Assembly (NCBI GenBank): GCA_047605605.1
Contig: JASGFG010000002.1
Span: 1-64,000, forward strand
DNA from: JAATGA01 sp047605605
Lineage (GTDB): Bacteria > Pseudomonadota > Alphaproteobacteria > Rhodobacterales > Rhodobacteraceae
Direction: 5' to 3'
DNA: 64,000 bases
This document shows, piece by piece, positions 1-8,380 of the stretch. Made by a program: the position numbers and the translations under genes. The notes beneath the pieces were generated by a model, which made no database searches, was not told the DNA's origin, and saw only the letters and a program-made list of their open reading frames with translations. Every line of letters begins with the position of its first letter. The stretch's first letter is position 1.

Positions 1-875
1 GCGCCGCCTTTCAACTCCGCAAGGCTGGACCGGATGCCCTCCTCGACCGTGGTATGCGGGTGATCGCCCAGCCAGCCAGGCACCGGGTCCGAGGTCAGAT
101 CGGCGGGAATGCGCAGCGGCGGGCCTTCGATCGTCGCGCCGTCCCAGCCGCTTTGGCGGGCCAGTTCGGCGGTGAAGTCGGTCATCTGCCGCGTGTCGCC
201 CGCCATGGTCAGGACCGTGGCGCCCGTCATCGGCCGCAGCATCGCCGCCGTCAGAAGCCGCGCCACGTCGTCGACATGGACAAAGCCGACGCGGCCGGAA
301 AAGCGGATGGTCGCCGGTTCGCGCCGCACCGCCGCGGCCAGGGCGATGGACGGGCCCGCCGCGATGCCGCTGCTGATGCCGGGGCCATAGACGATATAGG
401 GGCGCAGCCCCAGGCTGGGCACGCCATGGTCGGCGGCATAGACGCGCGCCAGCCCCTCGACCGCCAGCTTGGTGGTACCATAGACGGTCATCGGGCGGGG
501 ATGGATGGCGCTGTCCGGGCCGAAGACCCCGGCCGTGGACAGCCAGGCCACCGGCACCGCCGTCCGCCGCGCCGCCTCGAACACATGGGTGGAGCCAAGG
601 ATGTTCACCCGCACCGCCCGCGCCGGATCGGCCGCGCAATCCACCGTCATCAGCCCGGCCAGATGCACGATGCCATCGCAGCCCTCGGCCGCCGCAGCGA
701 CCGAGGCGGCATCGGTCACATCGCCCGCGCAGGCTTCATACCCGGCAGGCAGGCGCGCCCGGTCAAGCGCCGGCCCCAGGTCCAGGATGCGGGGCACGGC
801 GCCCTGTGCCGCCAGCATGGCGGCCGCGCGCAACCCGATGAAGCCGGTGCCGCCGGTCAGCAATATGCGTTTCAT
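1..875 (-). CDS. NAD-dependent epimerase/dehydratase family protein (3'-truncated by window edge)
   Basis: An extended short-chain dehydrogenase/epimerase reads leftward and runs off the window without a stop, so about 291 residues are visible. The N-terminus has the Rossmann NAD motif TGGTGFIG (residues 7-14), and a YGTTK segment gives the catalytic Tyr-x-x-x-Lys. The ATG at 875 follows a GGGAGGAA ribosome site. It probably acts in the cytosol on a sugar or hydroxylated ring, but the substrate cannot be read from the sequence. It is divergent from the flavoprotein at 989, and a perfect palindrome lies between them. That suggests shared regulation with the TRAP/quinate-type cluster. Confidence 0.85.
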   Translation of the reverse strand, partial: MKRILLTGGTGFIGLRAAAMLAAQGAVPRILDLGPALDRARLPAGYEACAGDVTDAASVAAAAEGCDGIVHLAGLMTVDCAADPARAVRVNILGSTHVFEAARRTAVPVAWLSTAGVFGPDSAIHPRPMTVYGTTKLAVEGLARVYAADHGVPSLGLRPYIVYGPGISSGIAAGPSIALAAAVRREPATIRFSGRVGFVHVDDVARLLTAAMLRPMTGATVLTMAGDTRQMTDFTAELARQSGWDGATIEGPPLRIPADLTSDPVPGWLGDHPHTTVEEGIRSSLAELKGG

Positions 876-898
876 TCGTTCCTCCCGACAGATCACTT

Positions 899-915
899 AT
901 TGAATGCCATTCAAT
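899..915. promoter_or_regulatory. 17-bp perfect palindrome, candidate operator
   Basis: ATTGAATG-C-CATTCAAT is a perfect inverted repeat with 8-bp arms, in the gap between the divergent epimerase and flavoprotein genes. It directly abuts a TATAAA hexamer (916-921) that could be the -10 of the rightward promoter, so a bound regulator would block it. GntR/FCD regulators encoded 6 kb away are the obvious candidate binders; this is inference. Confidence 0.5.
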
Positions 916-988
916 TATAAAAATGTCTTCCGTTTTTTTGCGCTTCGTGGCAGTTTCCCGCGCAGTTCGCAGCTCGGGGGAGGGATGG

Positions 989-2677
989 ATGACGACGACG
1001 GCGTTCGACGAAGAGGTCGATCTTCTGGTGATCGGCGCGGGTGCGGGCGGGATGACCGCGGCGCTGAGCGGGGCGATTGCCGGGCTGTCGGTCCTGCTGT
1101 GCGAAAAGACCGGGATGGTCGGGGGCACCACCGCCACATCGGGCGGGACAACCTGGGTGCCGGGGACGGCGCTTTCCGTGCAGGCGGGCGTGCCCGACAG
1201 CGCCGAGGATGCGGCGGCCTTTCTGCGCCATGTCGTCGGCAACCGCGGCGGGGATGATCTGCGCGCGGCGTTTCTGGCCTCGGGGGCCGAGGCGATTGCC
1301 GATCTGGAACGCAATTCCGAAGTGCGGTTCGTGGCCGCCGCTGCCCATCCCGACTATCTGGACGGCCCCGGTTCGGCCCATGGCGGGCGGGCGCTGGCGC
1401 CGGTGGAATTTGACGGGCGGCTTCTGGGGGCGGATTTCGACCGCATCCGCCCGCCGCGCGACGTGTTCATGGGCCTGGGCGGGATGATGGTCGGGCGGGC
1501 CGAGCTGGGCTCGCTGTTGCACCCGTTTGCCAGTCTGGCCGATCTGAAGACCACCCTGCGCGTCGTCGGCCGCTATGCCCGCGACCGGCTGCGCTGGCGG
1601 CGGGGAACGCGGATCCTGATGGGCAATGCGCTGGTCGGGCGGCTGTTCTTCAGCCTGCGTCGGCGCGGGGTGCCGGTCTGGTTCGACAGCCCGCTGTCCG
1701 ATTTCATCCGTGAGGGCGGGGCCGTGACCGGCGCCGTCATCGCCACGCCGCAGGGCCCGCGCCGGGTGCGGGCGCGGCGCGGGGTGGTGCTGGCCACCGG
1801 CGGCATCGGCTGGAACAAGGATCTGCGGGCGCGGCTTTTCCCGGCGCAGATCGCCCCGGTCAGCCAGGCGCCGGTGACCAACACCGGCGACGGGATCAGC
1901 CTGGGGGTGGCGCGCGCCGGGGCCATGCTGGATGACGGCTGCGACAGCGCGGGGCTGTGGATGCCGTGCTCGATGCTGAAGAACGCCGATGGCTCGGTCT
2001 CGGTCTGGCCGCATATCCTGCTGGACCGGGCCAAGCCGGGGCTGATTGCCGTCGGCCCGGATGGCAGGCGGTTCGTCAACGAATCCGACAGCTATCACGA
2101 CTTCTGCATGGGGATGATCGGCGCGGGGCTGTCCGAGGCCTGGCTGGTGGTGGATGACGCCTTCATCCGCCGCTATGGGCTGGGGCTGGTGCTGCCGGGC
2201 GGGCGGGGGATGTCGCGCCTGCTGCGGCAGGGCTATCTGACGCGGGGCGCGACGCTGGCCGAACTGGCGGGCCGGATCGGGGTGGACCCGGCGGGCCTGG
2301 CCGCCAGCGTGGCGGCGAACAATGCCTTTGCGGCCGATGGGGTCGACACGGCATTCGGCCGTGGCACCAGCGCCATGAACCGCTTCAACGGCGATGCCGC
2401 GGCGGGGGGCAGGAACCCCTGCCTCGGCCCGCTGAACCGGGCGCCGTTCTATGCGCTGAAGGTGGTGCCGGTCGATCTGGCGGGCAGCGGCGGGCTGCGC
2501 ACCGACCCGGAGGCGCGGGTGCTGGACACGGAGGGCCAGCCGATCCCCGGACTTTACGCCTGCGGCAACGATGCGGCGTCGATCTTTCGCGGCACCTATC
2601 CGGGGCCGGGCACCACCATCGGCCCGGCCATGGTCTTTGGCTGGCGCGCGGCACGGCACGCGGCGGCGGCGGGCTGA
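989..2677 (+). CDS. FAD-dependent dehydrogenase, 3-ketosteroid-delta1-dehydrogenase/fumarate-reductase flavoprotein family
   Basis: A 562-residue flavoprotein. The N-terminal FAD Rossmann motif is VIGAGAGGM (about residue 14), followed by the GGTTATSGG segment typical of the FAD_binding_2 family. The C-terminal FAD cap has YACGND and then YPGPGTTIGPAM. In Rhodococcus KstD the equivalent Tyr and Gly of YPGPG (here Tyr about 537) bind the substrate ketone, so a ring alpha,beta-desaturase is plausible. I chose the ATG at 989 because GGGGGAGGG lies just upstream; an earlier in-frame start at 923 lacks one and would overlap promoter sequence. Its stop abuts the stop of the convergent dehydrogenase gene. 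The neighbours suggest a quinate/shikimate-type substrate rather than a steroid; this is inference. Confidence 0.8.
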   Translation: MTTTAFDEEVDLLVIGAGAGGMTAALSGAIAGLSVLLCEKTGMVGGTTATSGGTTWVPGTALSVQAGVPDSAEDAAAFLRHVVGNRGGDDLRAAFLASGAEAIADLERNSEVRFVAAAAHPDYLDGPGSAHGGRALAPVEFDGRLLGADFDRIRPPRDVFMGLGGMMVGRAELGSLLHPFASLADLKTTLRVVGRYARDRLRWRRGTRILMGNALVGRLFFSLRRRGVPVWFDSPLSDFIREGGAVTGAVIATPQGPRRVRARRGVVLATGGIGWNKDLRARLFPAQIAPVSQAPVTNTGDGISLGVARAGAMLDDGCDSAGLWMPCSMLKNADGSVSVWPHILLDRAKPGLIAVGPDGRRFVNESDSYHDFCMGMIGAGLSEAWLVVDDAFIRRYGLGLVLPGGRGMSRLLRQGYLTRGATLAELAGRIGVDPAGLAASVAANNAFAADGVDTAFGRGTSAMNRFNGDAAAGGRNPCLGPLNRAPFYALKVVPVDLAGSGGLRTDPEARVLDTEGQPIPGLYACGNDAASIFRGTYPGPGTTIGPAMVFGWRAARHAAAAG

Positions 2678-3526
2678 TCAGCCCGCCAGACCGCGGAAAT
2701 GCGCCAGCATCCGGGCGGCATCGGGGGCAAGGCCGGTGAACAGACGGAAGGCCTCGGCCGCCTGGAACACCGCCATGCCGCCGCCATCGGCGGTGCGGCA
2801 GCCTTTGGCGCGGGCCACGGCAAGCAGCTGCGTTTCCAGCGGGAAATAGACGATTTCGGCCACCCAGTGCCCCGGCCGGATCAGGTCGGCCGCGATCGGC
2901 AGGCCGGGGTGGGCCTCCATCCCCATGGGCGTGGTGTTGATCAGCCCGTCCGCCGCAGCCATCGCCGCCGCCACATCCCCGGTTGCCTGCGCGAAGTCGC
3001 GCCCCGCCCGCGCGTTCAGTGCCGCGGCCAGATCGCGGGCGCGGCCCATGTCCATGTCGGACAGGAACAACCGCCCCACCCCCAGCCGCAGCACCGCATG
3101 GGCGACCGCCGCCCCTGCCCCGCCCGCGCCCATCTGCACCACCGACCCCAGGGCCACGTCGGGCAGTTGCAGGCGAAATCCCTGCATGAACCCCGACCAG
3201 TCGGTGTTGTGCCCGGTCCGCCGCCCGTCGCGGAACACCACAGTGTTGACCGCGCCCAGATCGCGCGCGTCGGGCGACAGGTCGTGCAGCAGCGGGATCA
3301 CCTGCTGCTTGCAGGGATGGGTGATGTTCAGGCCGGCGAACCCCTCGGCCTCGGCCCGGTCCAGCAGATCGGGCAGCGCCTCGGGCGTCAGGCCGCGGGC
3401 GGTCAGGTCGATCAGCTCATAGCTCAGGTCCAGACCCTGCGCCGCGCCTTCGGCCATGTGCAGGGCGGGGGATTTCGACCGCTGGATTCCGGTCCCGATC
3501 AGACCAAGGCGGATACGCTGGGCCAT
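2678..3526 (-). CDS. Quinate/shikimate dehydrogenase (AroE/YdiB/QsuD family)
   Basis: A 282-residue shikimate-dehydrogenase-like oxidoreductase. The substrate domain includes SKSPALH near residue 18, NITHPCKQ (catalytic Lys) and the NTDWSG Asp motif. The nucleotide-binding loop GAGGAGAAVAHA starts near residue 133, followed by a D-M-D sequence (about 155-157) where NADP-specific AroE usually has basic residues. That hints at NAD use, as in catabolic QsuD/YdiB enzymes. It would interconvert shikimate or quinate with the 3-dehydro acid in the cytosol. It is the last gene of a leftward dctP-dctQ-dctM-aroQ-aroE-like operon, 4 bp after the dehydroquinase. The operon context argues for catabolism rather than the chorismate pathway. 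Confidence 0.85.
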   Translation of the reverse strand: MAQRIRLGLIGTGIQRSKSPALHMAEGAAQGLDLSYELIDLTARGLTPEALPDLLDRAEAEGFAGLNITHPCKQQVIPLLHDLSPDARDLGAVNTVVFRDGRRTGHNTDWSGFMQGFRLQLPDVALGSVVQMGAGGAGAAVAHAVLRLGVGRLFLSDMDMGRARDLAAALNARAGRDFAQATGDVAAAMAAADGLINTTPMGMEAHPGLPIAADLIRPGHWVAEIVYFPLETQLLAVARAKGCRTADGGGMAVFQAAEAFRLFTGLAPDAARMLAHFRGLAG

Positions 3527-3530
3527 GGCG

Positions 3531-3959
3531 TCAGCCGATCATGTCCAGCAGGGCGCGCACCGCCACCGGATAACCCCGCGGCCCCAGCCCGGCGATGACC
3601 GCCGTCACCACCGGCGACATCAGCGAGCGGTGATAGACCGCCTCGCGCGCGTGGATGTTCGAGATGTGAAGCTCGATCTTGGGCGCGGTGAACATCTTCA
3701 GCGCATCCATCACCGGAACCGAGGTAAAGGTCAGCCCGGCGGGGTTGATGATCAGCCCCGCCGCGCCGGTGTCTATCGCCTCATGCACCCAGTCGATGAT
3801 CTGGTATTCGGCATTCGACTGGTGGAACCGCACAGGAACATCGCCTGCGGCCTCGCGCGCCCAGCCCTCGATCTGGGCCAGGGTGGTGTGGCCGTAGATC
3901 TCCGGCTCTCGCTTGCCCAGGCGGTTGAGGTTGGGGCCGTTCAGGATCCAGATGGTCAT
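3531..3959 (-). CDS. aroQ: 3-dehydroquinate dehydratase, type II
   Basis: A 142-residue type II dehydroquinase, normal family length, which interconverts 3-dehydroquinate and 3-dehydroshikimate. The N-terminal signature is LNGPNLNRLGKREPEIYG, with the catalytic Arg and Tyr in the flexible lid. HQSNAE and INPAGLTFTSV follow, and HISNIHARE carries the conserved His. The start at 3959 fits the family start MxIxxLNGPN; upstream in-frame starts would only add a basic tail overlapping dctM. It lies 13 bp after dctM in a transporter operon, where an anabolic copy would be unexpected, so a role in quinate/shikimate breakdown is likely. Type II enzymes also occur in fungal and actinobacterial catabolic clusters. 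Confidence 0.92.
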   Translation of the reverse strand: MTIWILNGPNLNRLGKREPEIYGHTTLAQIEGWAREAAGDVPVRFHQSNAEYQIIDWVHEAIDTGAAGLIINPAGLTFTSVPVMDALKMFTAPKIELHISNIHAREAVYHRSLMSPVVTAVIAGLGPRGYPVAVRALLDMIG

Positions 3960-3972
3960 CTTGCGTCTCGCA

Positions 3973-5274
3973 TTATCCGCCATAGCCCGCCAGTCGCGGC
4001 AGCCACAGCACAAGGTCGGGGAAGAGGGTGATCAGCGCCAAACACAGCACCATCCAGGCCAGGAACGGCAGGCAGTCGCGGATGATGTCCTTCATCGGCG
4101 AGCCGGAGATGTTGGTCATGATGAACAAGAGCAGCCCATAGGGCGGCGTCACAAGCCCCAGCATGATGTTCACCACCACCACGATGCCGAAATAAACCAG
4201 GTCGATGCCCAATCCCTGCGCCGTGGGGATGAAGACCGGCACGATGATCAGCAGGATCGCCGTCCCCTCCAGAACGCAGCCCAGAAGCAGCAGGATCACG
4301 TTGACCAGCAGCATGAAGCCCATGGGCGACAGATCCCAGCCTTGCAGGATGTGGCGCAGGCTTTCGGGGATGTTCTCGATGGTGACGACATAGTTGAAGA
4401 CCAGCGCCCCCCCGATCATCATCCCGATGGAGGCCGAGGTCTTGGCCGACACCAGCAGCGCGGCATAGCCCTCGCGCCAGGACAGGCTGCGATAGAACAG
4501 GATCGACACCAGCACCGCATAGGCCGCCGCCAGCGCCGCCGCCTCGGTCGGCGTGGTCACGCCGGAATAGATGCAGCCCAGCAGGATGACCGGCATCAAC
4601 AGCGTCGGAAACGCCTCCCACGTCACCTTTGGGATGTCGCGCATCGGCACGCGTTCCTCGACCGGGAAATTCTTGCGCCGCGCATCCCAGGCGACCTGCG
4701 CCATCTGCATCGCGGTCATGATCAGCCCCGGCACCACGCCCGCCAGAAACAGATAGCCGATCGAGGCATCCGAGACGAGCGCATAGACCACCATGGGGAT
4801 CGACGGCGGCAGGATCGGCCCGATCACCGCCGTCACGGCGGTCAGCGCGGCGGCATAGCTGGGCGTGTAGCGGTTTTCCCGCGTCATCAGGTTCTGCATC
4901 ATCCGGCCCGACCCCGCGGCATCGGCGATGGCCGATCCCGACATGCCCGCAAAGACCAGACTTTGCAGCACGTTGACCTGCGCCAGCCCGCCGCGCAGGT
5001 GGCCGACGACGACATTGCAGAATTTCAGCAGCCGTTCCGTCATGGAGCCGGAGTTCATGATCTCGGCCGCGAAGATGAACAGCGGCACGGCCAGGATGAT
5101 GTAGTTGGAATACATCCCGTTCAGGAACTGTTCGGCCGCGGTGCCCATGTCCATGCCGGACATCCACAGATAGAAGATCGACCCCGAGATCATCGAAAGC
5201 CCGATGGGCAGGCCCATCAGCGCCAGCGCCGTGATGGCGATGATCGCAAGCGAAAAGAGACTGGTCAGGTTCAT
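3973..5274 (-). CDS. dctM: TRAP transporter large permease (DctM family)
   Basis: A 433-residue integral membrane protein with about a dozen hydrophobic segments, standard for the DctM subunit that carries substrate and sodium. Family features include GLPIGLSM near the N-terminus, AGMSGSAIADAAG near residue 114 and LPPSIPMVVYA near residue 155. It overlaps the small permease gene by 4 bp (ATGA) and precedes aroQ by 13 bp, forming one transcription unit with dctP and dctQ. TRAP systems import organic acids, and with AroQ and the dehydrogenase downstream the cargo is probably a hydroxylated cyclohexane/cyclohexene carboxylate. The substrate is inferred from context only. Confidence 0.93.
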   Translation of the reverse strand: MNLTSLFSLAIIAITALALMGLPIGLSMISGSIFYLWMSGMDMGTAAEQFLNGMYSNYIILAVPLFIFAAEIMNSGSMTERLLKFCNVVVGHLRGGLAQVNVLQSLVFAGMSGSAIADAAGSGRMMQNLMTRENRYTPSYAAALTAVTAVIGPILPPSIPMVVYALVSDASIGYLFLAGVVPGLIMTAMQMAQVAWDARRKNFPVEERVPMRDIPKVTWEAFPTLLMPVILLGCIYSGVTTPTEAAALAAAYAVLVSILFYRSLSWREGYAALLVSAKTSASIGMMIGGALVFNYVVTIENIPESLRHILQGWDLSPMGFMLLVNVILLLLGCVLEGTAILLIIVPVFIPTAQGLGIDLVYFGIVVVVNIMLGLVTPPYGLLLFIMTNISGSPMKDIIRDCLPFLAWMVLCLALITLFPDLVLWLPRLAGYGG

Positions 5275-5786
5275 ACGCCGGAACTCGCCTTGGTGGGGTC
5301 ATAAGCCTCGGGTCCGCGGCCATAGATGGCGGAAAAGCCGACCCAGATGTGGCGGACGATCATCGCCACCGCAAAGACGACATAGATGGAATAGACCCAG
5401 TTGAACCGCAGGTGCAGATAGGCGGTCTTTTCCACCTTCATGAAGGTCACATAGTCCCATGTCGCGGGCATCGACCAGATGAAGGTCGCCAGCAGGAACA
5501 ACGCCGTCAGCAGCGCCATGCCTCGCCGCGCGCGTTCACCGACCGATCCGTAGATCAGGTCGAACCGCATCTCCTCGGTGTCGCGGATCACGAAGGATGC
5601 GCCGAACAGCACGATCCAGATCCACAGCACCACGCTGATCTCATGCGTCCAGCCGATGGGCCAGTTCAGCAGATAGCGCGACACGATCTGCAACAGAAAG
5701 ACCAGGAACATCGCCGCCAGCATCAGGACCAGAACATCCTCGGCCCGGCTGCGCAGCCATGTGAAAAGCCTGCTGCCCGTCATCAT
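5271..5786 (-). CDS. dctQ: TRAP transporter small permease (DctQ family)
   Basis: About 171 residues with four hydrophobic helices, matching DctQ architecture. The conserved first-helix region includes LLQIVSRYLLNWPIGWTHE, followed by an RDTEEMRFD loop. An upstream in-frame start at 5831 would add 15 residues lacking membrane character, so I prefer the paired ATG codons at 5786/5783 after GGGGGT. The stop overlaps the dctM start. It bridges the binding protein and the large permease in the inner membrane. Confidence 0.9.
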   Translation of the reverse strand: MMTGSRLFTWLRSRAEDVLVLMLAAMFLVFLLQIVSRYLLNWPIGWTHEISVVLWIWIVLFGASFVIRDTEEMRFDLIYGSVGERARRGMALLTALFLLATFIWSMPATWDYVTFMKVEKTAYLHLRFNWVYSIYVVFAVAMIVRHIWVGFSAIYGRGPEAYDPTKASSGV

Positions 5787-5837
5787 CACCCCCGTGGGAA
5801 AGGGCGGCCCGCCGCAAAGGGCAGGCCGCAAAGGCCG

Positions 5838-6827
5838 TCACAGCGCGGAAATGCGGTCCACGATGCCCGCAGGCCAGTCCTTGGCCAGATCGCTTTCCAG
5901 ATAGGCCTTTTGCACATGGGTGCGGAAGGCATCCACATCGGGCGCATAGACCTGCAACCCCTTGGCTGCGAAATCCTTGGCCAGTTCCTCCTCGCGCTTG
6001 ACATGCTCGGCGGTGGAAAAGTCGATGGCCGCATCCGCCGCCGTCTGGAATGCCGCCTTCTGATCGTCCGACAGGGTTTCCCACAGCTTGCCCGAAACGG
6101 TCAGCAGATCGAACGCCACAAGGTGCGAGGTCAGGACGATCTGCTTCATCACCTCGAAGAACTTCATGTTCTGGACGTTGGGCAGCGGATTGTCCTGCCC
6201 GTCGATGGCGCCGGTTTGCAGGCCGGTATAGACCTCGGCATAGGCCATGGGCGTGGGGTTGGCGCCAAGCGCCGTTCCCAAGAACTGCCAGGCCTCGCCC
6301 CCCGGCATCCGCAGCTTGACGCCCGCCAGATCGGTGGGGGTCGAGATCTTCTTGTCGAGGTTCAGCCCCACCTGCCGCGTGCCATAGAAGGTCGGGCCAA
6401 GGATCTTGATACCAAGCTGATCCTCGGCCAGCTTCTTCATCTCGGTGCCGACATCGCTGGCGAAAAAGGTCTTCAGATGCGCGGCGTCGCGGAACAGATA
6501 GCCCGAGGTCAGCACCGACCAGGCCGGAACCTGGTTCGACACGTCCTGCGGGGCGATGTTCGACATTTCAAGGTTGCCGCGTTGCAGCGCGACCAGCTCG
6601 GTTCCCTGCTTGAACAGCGTGCCGCCATAGAACCCCTCGTAGGCAAAGCCGGGGCCGATGCCTTCGACGAATTTCTTCATCATCTCGGCCCGGATGTCCT
6701 GTTCCGAGAACACGGCCGAAAAACGGACTTTCACCGCATCCTGCGCATGGGCGATGCGGGTCACGAACGGCGCGGCAAGCAGGGCCCCGCCAAGCACGGC
6801 AAAGCCGCGCCGGGTCAGTCTGGTCAT
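5838..6827 (-). CDS. dctP: TRAP transporter periplasmic solute-binding protein (DctP family)
   Basis: A 329-residue secreted binding protein. The signal peptide contains TRRGFAVLGG, a twin-arginine-like motif, and probably ends at AHA near residue 28. The mature part has the DctP fold motif VKLRMPGGEAW, whose Arg usually clamps the substrate carboxylate, followed by YTGLQTGAIDGQDNP. The start at 6827 is set by AAGGGAGGAAC just upstream; an earlier in-frame start would place 20 extra residues before the signal. It is the first gene of the operon, transcribed away from the GntR pair, with candidate operators at 6891-6952 in the shared promoter region. Confidence 0.92.
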   Translation of the reverse strand: MTRLTRRGFAVLGGALLAAPFVTRIAHAQDAVKVRFSAVFSEQDIRAEMMKKFVEGIGPGFAYEGFYGGTLFKQGTELVALQRGNLEMSNIAPQDVSNQVPAWSVLTSGYLFRDAAHLKTFFASDVGTEMKKLAEDQLGIKILGPTFYGTRQVGLNLDKKISTPTDLAGVKLRMPGGEAWQFLGTALGANPTPMAYAEVYTGLQTGAIDGQDNPLPNVQNMKFFEVMKQIVLTSHLVAFDLLTVSGKLWETLSDDQKAAFQTAADAAIDFSTAEHVKREEELAKDFAAKGLQVYAPDVDAFRTHVQKAYLESDLAKDWPAGIVDRISAL

Positions 6828-6890
6828 ATGTTCCTCCCTTGATGAAAGGCCCGTCGCAGCGGCCCCCTCCTTTGCGCAGAGTGTCATCGG

Positions 6891-6952
6891 TGATTGTGTG
6901 AATCAACAATTGAATCGAATATCATATGATATTTCCATTTTTACCATATGAT
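6891..6952. promoter_or_regulatory. Cluster of inverted repeats between dctP and the GntR genes
   Basis: Three symmetric elements lie in this AT-rich gap. The best is a perfect 16-bp palindrome, AATATCATATGATATT (6918-6933). A near copy of its core, ACCATATGAT, lies at 6943-6952, with CATATG centres 22 bp apart (about two helical turns). A third element, TGATT-GTGTG-AATCA, lies at 6891-6905. The arrangement suits two regulator dimers on one DNA face controlling divergent dctP and gntR transcription. The assignment to the adjacent GntR proteins is inference. Confidence 0.55.
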
Positions 6953-7020
6953 CACGATTTTCCCGGCCATCTTGCGGAATGTCCTGCCATCGGCTGATAT
7001 GAGGGCGAAGGGGAAGGGTC

Positions 7021-7704
7021 ATGACCATCGCGATGCCTCTGGCCGAAACCATCGGCGAGACGACCTATCGCCGACTGCGCGGCGACATCATCTTTGGCCG
7101 CCTGCCGCCGGGGCGGAAGCTGCGGCTGGAACAGTTGCGCAGCCGCTATGATGTCAGCGTCGCCACCCTGCGCGAAATCCTGCCGCGGCTGGTGGCCGAA
7201 GGGCTGATCCTGTTCGAGACCCAGAAGGGGTTCGAGGTCGCCCCCGTTTCCGCCGCCGACCTGCGCGAGATTGCCGAAATGCGCATCCTGCTGGAATGCC
7301 ACGCGGTCGGCGCCTCCTTCGCGGCGGGCGACCTGGAATGGGAGGCGCGGGTCGTCGCCGCCCATCACAAGCTGTCGCGCATGGAACAGCACATGCTGTC
7401 GGGCGACCGCGCCGTCAGCGAGACGTGGAAGCGATACGACCGCGAATTTCATGTGGCGCTGATTTCGGCTTGCGGATCGGGCGAACTGCTGATGGCGCAT
7501 GACCGGATCTTTGACCGCTTCCTGCGCTATCAGGTGCTGCTGGTGATGTTTCGCGGCGAGATCGCCGTGCAGGAACACCATGCCCTGCTGGACTGCGCGA
7601 TGCGGCGCGACGCGGCGGGGGCGCAGGCTCTTTTGCGGCGGCATATCGGGGCCTGCATCGACTATACCGTGCAGAACGGCCTGCTGAACGAGGCGGAGGC
7701 ATGA
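7021..7704 (+). CDS. GntR family transcriptional regulator, FCD (FadR-type) ligand domain, copy 1
   Basis: A 227-residue regulator. An N-terminal winged helix-turn-helix (about residues 11-75, with SVATLREILPRLVAEGL as recognition region) precedes an all-helical FCD domain. The FCD metal/ligand residues appear as the Asp/His of YDREFH and the His residues of EHHALL and LLRRHI. Such proteins usually repress a catabolic operon until an organic acid binds. The start follows GAAGGGGAAGGGTC. It is divergent from dctP and overlaps the second regulator by 4 bp. It is clearly paralogous to that neighbour. Confidence 0.9.
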   Translation: MTIAMPLAETIGETTYRRLRGDIIFGRLPPGRKLRLEQLRSRYDVSVATLREILPRLVAEGLILFETQKGFEVAPVSAADLREIAEMRILLECHAVGASFAAGDLEWEARVVAAHHKLSRMEQHMLSGDRAVSETWKRYDREFHVALISACGSGELLMAHDRIFDRFLRYQVLLVMFRGEIAVQEHHALLDCAMRRDAAGAQALLRRHIGACIDYTVQNGLLNEAEA

Positions 7705-8369
7705 CCGACGCCAGCCTGCCTTTCGGCGCCACCGTCTATCAGACGCTGAGAACCGACATCATCATGGGCCGCCTGCCGCCGGGGCGCAAACTGCGCCTGG
7801 ATGCGCTGCGCGACCGCTATCAGGCCGGGACCAGCACCCTGCGCGAGGCGCTGAGCCGCCTTGCCGCCGACGGGTTCGTGCAGGCCGAGGGGCAGCGCGG
7901 GTTCGAGGTGGCGCCGATCTCGGTCGCCGGCCTGCATCAGATCGCCGACCTGCGCCTGCTGCTGGAGGAACATGCGATGGCCAGGTCCTTCCAGGCCGGC
8001 ACCCTGGACTGGGAGGCGGCAGTGATCGCCGCGCACCACAGGCTGGACACGCATGAAGAACAGCTGGAAGGCGGGGATACATCGGACATCACCGCCTGGC
8101 GGCAAAGCGACTGGTCGTTCCACCAGACGCTGATTTCGGCCTGCGGGTCCAGCGTTCTGATGCGCAGCCATGCCGAGGTGTTCGACAAATACCTGCGCTA
8201 TCAGATGATCGCGCTGGCCTTTCGCCCGCAGGCATCGCGCCCGGAACACCGGGCGCTGCGCGATGCCGCCCTGCGCCGGGATGCGGCAGAGGCTTCGGCC
8301 CTGTTGCGCCATCATATCCGCGCCGGGGTGGAACATGCCCTGTCGCGGGTCGGGGTGTTCGCCGGCTGA
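7701..8369 (+). CDS. GntR family transcriptional regulator, FCD domain, copy 2 (tandem paralogue)
   Basis: A 222-residue GntR/FCD regulator translationally coupled (ATGA) to the preceding one. Both share RLPPGRKLRL, a GFEVAP wing-to-linker segment, LISACGS and FD..LRYQ blocks, so they arose by tandem duplication. The DNA recognition helices differ (GTSTLREALSRL here, SVATLREILPRL in copy 1), suggesting different operators or a heterodimer. FCD ligands are kept: FH of WSFHQ, EHRAL and LLRHHI. It probably controls the adjacent cluster. Confidence 0.9.
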   Translation: MTDASLPFGATVYQTLRTDIIMGRLPPGRKLRLDALRDRYQAGTSTLREALSRLAADGFVQAEGQRGFEVAPISVAGLHQIADLRLLLEEHAMARSFQAGTLDWEAAVIAAHHRLDTHEEQLEGGDTSDITAWRQSDWSFHQTLISACGSSVLMRSHAEVFDKYLRYQMIALAFRPQASRPEHRALRDAALRRDAAEASALLRHHIRAGVEHALSRVGVFAG

Positions 8370-8380
8370 CCGCGCGTCGG

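Noticed and set aside
911..2659. A 582-codon frame opposite the flavoprotein
   Set aside because: It mirrors the well-supported flavoprotein gene, has no ribosome site and reads as Arg/Pro/Ala-rich shadow sequence.
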